Below, one piece after another: positions 6,302 through 11,152 of a stretch of DNA of 11,152 nt. The position numbers and the translations under genes are program-made. The stretch is from positions 1 through 11,152 of the forward strand of contig CAMCPF010000052.1 of NCBI GenBank assembly GCA_945876515.1. Reading direction: 5' to 3'. Every line of letters begins with the position of its first letter. Positions within the stretch are counted from its first letter, which is position 1. Source of the stretch: Candidatus Kuenenia stuttgartensis (lineage in GTDB: Bacteria > Planctomycetota > Planctomycetia > Pirellulales > UBA1268). The notes under the pieces were generated by a model. The model made no database searches. It was given only the letters and a program-made list of their open reading frames with translations, and had not been told where the DNA came from.

Positions 6302-6440
6302 GGGGGGCGGCACAGCCTGCCCACCTTCCGGGGCCGGCATCCGGGGCCCGTCCGGTCGAGATCGCCCCCGCCGCCGCCGATACGAGACAGGGGGCGCGGG
6401 CATCATGCCCGGCCGGAAGCGATGCCGGGGAGGATCGGGC
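6302..6440. other. short gap between phosphatase gene and small ORF
   Basis: 139 bp, GC-rich, no gene. It includes a near-palindrome GGGCATCATGCCC (6398-6410), one base from the reverse complement of the GGGCAGGATGCCC repeat core, and a GGCCGGCATCCGG segment at 6332-6344. No clear promoter or terminator, so the small gene may be co-transcribed with the phosphatase gene. Confidence 0.45.
6427..6433 (+). promoter_or_regulatory. strong ribosome binding site that fixes the start at 6441
   Basis: GGGGAGG ends 7 nt before the ATG at 6441, the best Shine-Dalgarno match in the window. It supports the small gene as real and rules out the in-frame ATG at 6405, which lies upstream of it. Confidence 0.75.
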
Positions 6441-6680
6441 ATGAGTTTTTTCCAGTGGGTCCGCGAGGGGGTTCGGCAGGCGGTGGTGCTCGGCTTCGCC
6501 GACGCCATGGAGGACGTGGGCAGCCGCAGCCGCGACGAGGACTTCGGCGGCACGCTCGCCCAGTCCCTGCGTGACCGCCTGGCCGTGGCCGCGGAGCCGA
6601 CGGTGATCGAGTCGGCCGGCGCGGCGAAGGGCCGGCGGCGGCTCGGCCGGTCGCTGGACGCGATCCAGAAGGCCGCCTAG
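6441..6680 (+). CDS. small protein of unknown function (79 residues)
   Basis: I do not recognise a family. The N-terminus MSFFQWVREGVRQAVVLGFADAM reads as one amphipathic helix with aromatic residues at its start, which might touch the membrane. A charged turn follows (SRSRDEDFGG), a second helix (about 38-50), and a basic C-terminal part (KGRRRLGR, about 63-70) ending in DAIQKAA. There is no signal peptide and no Cys. A strong GGGGAGG ribosome binding site lies 7 nt before the ATG. It follows the FHA-GAF-phosphatase gene by 139 bp in the same direction, so it could be a partner or substrate of it; that is inference. Its TAG stop shares bases with the stop of the convergent histidine kinase gene. 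Confidence 0.75.
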   Translation: MSFFQWVREGVRQAVVLGFADAMEDVGSRSRDEDFGGTLAQSLRDRLAVAAEPTVIESAGAAKGRRRLGRSLDAIQKAA

Positions 6681-7395
6681 CGTTCGAGGGCCTGCGAGCC
6701 GTCGGGATCGGCAGGCACGGGCAGCGAGGCCTCCACGATCGTGCCCCGGCCGGGGGCGGAGTCGATCCGGCAGCTCCCGCCGAACAGCCGCGACCGCTGG
6801 CGGATGCCCTCGAGGCCGAACCGATCGGCGGGCACGGCCTCCGGATCGAAGCCCTGGCCGTCGTCGGCCACGCGGATGCTCACGATGTCGCCCGAGCGGG
6901 TGACGTTGACGCTGGCGGAGCCGGCCGCGGCGTGCTTGCGGATGTTCGACAGCGACTCCTGCACGATCCGGAAGATCGTGGTCTCGAGCGCCGGCGGCAG
7001 CCGTGATCCGGGCAGGTCGTGACGAAACTCGATCGCGGGCACCTCCAGGCGGGCGTCGGCGACGAGGGACTCGATCGCCGCCACGATGCCGAGCTCAGCG
7101 AGCGCGGGAGGCCGGAGGCCGCCGATCAGCCGCCGCGACTCGTCGGCGGCGGCCCGCAGGAGCCGCATGCCCTCGTGGAGCTCCGCCGCGCCGGGGTGAT
7201 CGCCGAGGGCCGCCTCCCATGCCTGGAAGTGCATCATCGCCCCGGCGAGATATTGGGCGATGCCGTCGTGGATCTCGTAGGAGATCAGCTGTCGCTCCCG
7301 CTCCTGAATCTCGAGGAGCCGCTGCAAGAGCACCCGATCCCGCGAGCCGTCGGCCGGCTCGGCGGCGCCGCCCCGCAGGTCTGCGGCGTTCGCGG

Positions 7396-7399
<4 letters not shown>
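6677..7399 (-). CDS. sensor-less NarX/DegS-type histidine kinase
   Basis: A 240-residue cytoplasmic histidine kinase. The dimerisation and phosphoacceptor domain of the HisKA_3 type spans about 22-95, with H44 in ISYEIHDGIAQYLAG. The HATPase_c domain (about 130-232) has an N box (IVQESLSNIRKHA), G1 box VADDGQGFD, FGLEGIRQRSRLFGG and a final GRGTIVEASLP. There is no transmembrane segment and no PAS, GAF or other sensor, only 20-odd variable residues before the HisKA_3 part. Its ATG overlaps the uvrB stop as ATGA (7396-7399), so it is probably translated by coupling with uvrB. HisKA_3 kinases usually pair with NarL/LuxR-type regulators; none is in the window. The 3' end meets the small gene head-on, sharing a CTAG. 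Confidence 0.92.
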
Positions 7400-9479
<2,080 letters not shown>

Positions 9480-9480
<1 letters not shown>

Positions 9481-9893
9481 CAGGGGGCCTCCGCGGAGGG
9501 AACGACAGGGCGGAGATGGGGCCGCAGCCGCTCGAGCGTGACCGCACCGATGCCAGGCACGTCGAGCAGGCCCTCACTGCTCGTAAAGGGGCCGTGCGTG
9601 CGACGGTGGTCGACGATCCGGGCGGCGGTCGCGGGCCCGAGGCCGGGCAGTTGCGCGAGCTCCATGGCGTCGGCCGCGTTGAGGTCCACGGTGAACAGGG
9701 CGGTGGCTGGCGGCGGGGCGTCGTGGTGCACGAGCCCGCCCGAGAGGCCGCCCGAGGCCACGTACCAGGCCGCCATCGCGGCCAGCCCGGTGGCGAGCAG
9801 GCCGGCGACGAACGGCTGCCCCTTGGCAGTGGCCGGGCCGCGGGCGAGGTCGTTCGGGGACATGGTGGTGGCCGGGGGCGAGGGGACCGTCAT
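9480..9893 (-). CDS. membrane-anchored helix-hairpin-helix protein, ComEA-like
   Basis: 137 residues. A polar N-terminus (1-25) leads to a single transmembrane helix (about 28-48) and a short linker with VHHDAPPP. A ComEA-type tandem helix-hairpin-helix domain follows: VDLNAADAMELAQLPGLG at 69-86, GPATAARIVDHR, and DVPGIGAVTLERLRPHL at 111-127. Such domains bind DNA without sequence preference; ComEA does so at the outer face of the membrane during DNA uptake. The stop overlaps the uvrB start by one base (TGATG), indicating co-translation. Start at 9893 is likely but no Shine-Dalgarno is visible; ATG 9863 is an alternative that keeps the TM and HhH. Whether it serves competence, repair or neither is unknown; no other com genes are in the window. 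Confidence 0.85.
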
Positions 9894-9939
9894 AGGATAC
9901 GCGGCTTTCGCCCCGGTGGCCTTAGGAACCTCGAGCCCG

Positions 9940-10890
9940 ATGCCCGATCAAGAGCCCCTCGACCGCGATGTCACCGCCGGGCCCGGCTACCGGCAACTAC
10001 GGTGGGACGACCACCTGGCCCGGCACGTGGCCGGCCTCGCGATCGGCTGGCTGGCCGAGGATCTCGGGCACGAGTGCGACTGGACGAGCGTGGGGCTGGT
10101 CGAGGCGGCCGCCCGGAGCGAACTGGCGATCGTGAGCCGACGGGAAGGCGTGATCGCGGGACTGCCGGCGGCGGCGATCGTGGCGGCGGCGACCGATGCG
10201 GCGCTCGTGCTGGAGCCGCGGATCGCCGACGGTGCTTTCGTGGCCGCCGGTGAGACGCTGGCCACGCTGGCGGGCCCGACGCGGAGCGTGCTGGCAGCGG
10301 AGCGGACGCTGCTCAACCTGCTGGGAAGGCTCTCGGGCATCGCCACGGCCACCCGCCGGCTCGTCGATGCCGTGGCGGAGACGCCCTGCCGCGTCTACGA
10401 CACCCGCAAGACGGTGCCCGGCTGGCGACTGCTCGACAAGTATGCGACCCGCGCGGGCGGCGGCTGGAACCACCGGCTCGGGCTCTACGACGCGATCCTG
10501 ATCAAGGACAATCATCTGGCCGCGCTCGCCGCGGCGGGCATCGATCCAGCGGCCGCCGTGCGCCGGGCCCGGGCATTTCTCGGCCAGACGTTTCCGCCGT
10601 CTCGGGCCGAGGCCATGGTCGTGGAGATCGAGATCGACTCGATCGCGCAGCTTCAACCGGTGCTGGCGGCCAGCCCCGACATCGTCCTGCTCGACAACAT
10701 GGAGCCGCGCGAGTTGGCCGCCTGCGTCGCCCTGCGGGACCAGTTCGCGCCCGGAGTGGTGCTCGAGGCTTCGGGGGGCATCCACCCGGAGACGGTCACG
10801 GCGATCGCCCACACCGGGGTGAACCGCGTCAGCACGGGCTGGCCGACGCACCATGCCCCGTGGCTCGACATCGCCCTCGACTGGGCGTGA
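9940..10890 (+). CDS. nadC: nicotinate-nucleotide pyrophosphorylase (quinolinate phosphoribosyltransferase)
   Basis: 316 residues. Converts quinolinate and PRPP to nicotinate mononucleotide, CO2 and PPi in de novo NAD synthesis. The N-terminal sandwich domain (about 15-125) contains ERTLLNLLGRLSGIATATRRLV at its end. The active site is intact: D154-T-R-K157 in DTRKTVPGWR, GGGWN-H178-R179-LGLYD, K189-DNH, VEIEIDS, ILLDNM-type IVLLDNM and LEASGGI. The C-terminus STGWPTHHAPWLDIALDWA departs from the common G-A-L-T-H form. The frame is open upstream to 9538, but that part is antisense to the HhH gene; ATG 9940 gives normal family length. AGGA lies 12 nt upstream, rather far. It diverges from the HhH gene with 46 bp between, and ends 3 nt from the convergent rpsU stop. 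Confidence 0.96.
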   Translation: MPDQEPLDRDVTAGPGYRQLRWDDHLARHVAGLAIGWLAEDLGHECDWTSVGLVEAAARSELAIVSRREGVIAGLPAAAIVAAATDAALVLEPRIADGAFVAAGETLATLAGPTRSVLAAERTLLNLLGRLSGIATATRRLVDAVAETPCRVYDTRKTVPGWRLLDKYATRAGGGWNHRLGLYDAILIKDNHLAALAAAGIDPAAAVRRARAFLGQTFPPSRAEAMVVEIEIDSIAQLQPVLAASPDIVLLDNMEPRELAACVALRDQFAPGVVLEASGGIHPETVTAIAHTGVNRVSTGWPTHHAPWLDIALDWA

Positions 10891-10905
10891 TGCCTACACG
10901 CCCAG
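10881..10905. terminator. 9-bp perfect inverted repeat over the nadC and rpsU stop codons
   Basis: CTGGGCGTG (10881-10889) and CACGCCCAG (10897-10905) pair perfectly around a 7-nt loop ATGCCTA. The arms encode the last codons of both convergent genes, and the stops fall at the arm/loop edges. It could terminate both transcripts, although neither side has a T-run. Seen directly; the function is inferred. Confidence 0.5.
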
Positions 10906-11088
10906 GAGGCGGTTCCGCTTGGTGCGGCGCTCGGCGCGGAGGCGGGCTCGTCGCTTGGTCTCGCTCGGTTTCTCGAAGAACTCGCGCTTCCGCATCTCCT
11001 TCTTGATCCCGCTTCGCTCCACGAGTTTGCGGAATCGACGAACCGCTTCCTGGATGCTTTCGCGTTCCCGAACCGTCAACTTGACCAT
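10894..11088 (-). CDS. rpsU: 30S ribosomal protein bS21
   Basis: 64 residues, highly basic. MVKLTVRERESIQEAVRRF is followed by RKLVERSGIKKEMRKREFFEKPSETKR-type sequence, the standard bS21 pattern (R-E-x-E-x-I-x-x-A-x-R-R-F-K/R, then K-R-R-E-F/Y-x-x-K-P-S). bS21 sits in the 30S platform near the anti-Shine-Dalgarno end of 16S rRNA and helps initiation. GGAG lies 5 nt before the ATG, so it is translated in the ordinary way. It stands alone here rather than with dnaG and rpoD as in enterobacteria; its upstream neighbour is outside the window. Confidence 0.97.
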   Translation of the reverse strand: MVKLTVRERESIQEAVRRFRKLVERSGIKKEMRKREFFEKPSETKRRARLRAERRTKRNRLLGV

Positions 11089-11152
11089 GCGTGCTCCGAA
11101 GCTGCTTCCAAAACGAGTAACGAGTGGTGAACGTGGGTGATCGAAGGGCCCC
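11089..11152 (-). promoter_or_regulatory. rpsU leader with Shine-Dalgarno
   Basis: 64 bp upstream of rpsU. GGAG at 11094-11097 (minus strand) lies 5 nt before the ATG. The rest, less GC-rich than the genes, includes CTCGTTACTCGTTTTGG, but I see no convincing -35/-10 pair before the window edge. Confidence 0.45.

Noticed and set aside
6670..6693. AGGCC/GGCCT inverted repeat over the convergent CTAG stops
   Set aside because: Only 5 bp with a 14-nt loop and no T-run; too weak to call a terminator.
9893..9898. TAGGAT as a -10 box for nadC
   Set aside because: It matches 4 of 6 bases but has no -35 at a proper distance and overlaps the start codon of the divergent gene; not strong enough to list.
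9538..9939. N-terminal extension of NadC to 9538
   Set aside because: It lies antisense over the HhH gene and adds about 134 residues not found in the family.

Overview
The window looks like chromosomal DNA of a GC-rich (roughly two thirds G+C or more by eye) free-living bacterium. I infer a planctomycete, probably related to Pirellulales. The reasons are the many starts without a Shine-Dalgarno site, an FHA-GAF-SpoIIE signalling protein, an atpZ / four-TM protein / atpB gene order, and short GGNAGGATGCC repeats between genes. No 16S or other strict phylogenetic marker is present, so the assignment is an inference. No phage, transposase, integrase or CRISPR array was seen.

Layout. 1-1533 (minus): start of an F0F1 ATP synthase operon, in transcription order an AtpZ-like subunit, a four-TM AtpI-like protein and the first 261 codons of atpB, which runs off the left edge. 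AtpB has a striking His/Asp-rich loop. 1617-2726 (plus): a CorA magnesium/cobalt transporter, divergent from the atp genes, followed by a strong terminator-like hairpin. 2727-3118: a gene-free stretch full of hairpins and short direct repeats. 3119-4198 (minus): a soluble response regulator fused to a class III adenylate cyclase. 4199-4440: repeats and a good intrinsic terminator. 4441-4511 (minus): tRNA-Gln(CTG). 4631-6301 (plus): FHA-GAF-SpoIIE/PP2C phosphatase, then 6441-6680 (plus) an unrecognised 79-residue protein with a strong ribosome binding site. 6677-9893 (minus): a tightly packed three-gene set, membrane-anchored HhH (ComEA-like) protein, uvrB, and a histidine kinase without a sensor domain. 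9940-10890 (plus): nadC. 10894-11088 (minus): rpsU (bS21).

How it may work together. The left part is energy and ion homeostasis: ATP synthase assembly/Mg2+ factors opposite a Mg2+ channel. The middle is an island of phospho-signalling: a phosphorylation-controlled cAMP maker, a phosphopeptide-binding Ser/Thr phosphatase with a small companion, and an orphan histidine kinase. The kinase is translationally coupled to uvrB, which raises the possibility of a link between DNA repair and signalling. The right part is housekeeping (NAD synthesis, ribosome). Several gene junctions are extremely tight: ATGA overlaps, a TGATG junction, two convergent stops sharing a CTAG, and a 9-bp inverted repeat spanning the nadC and rpsU stops.
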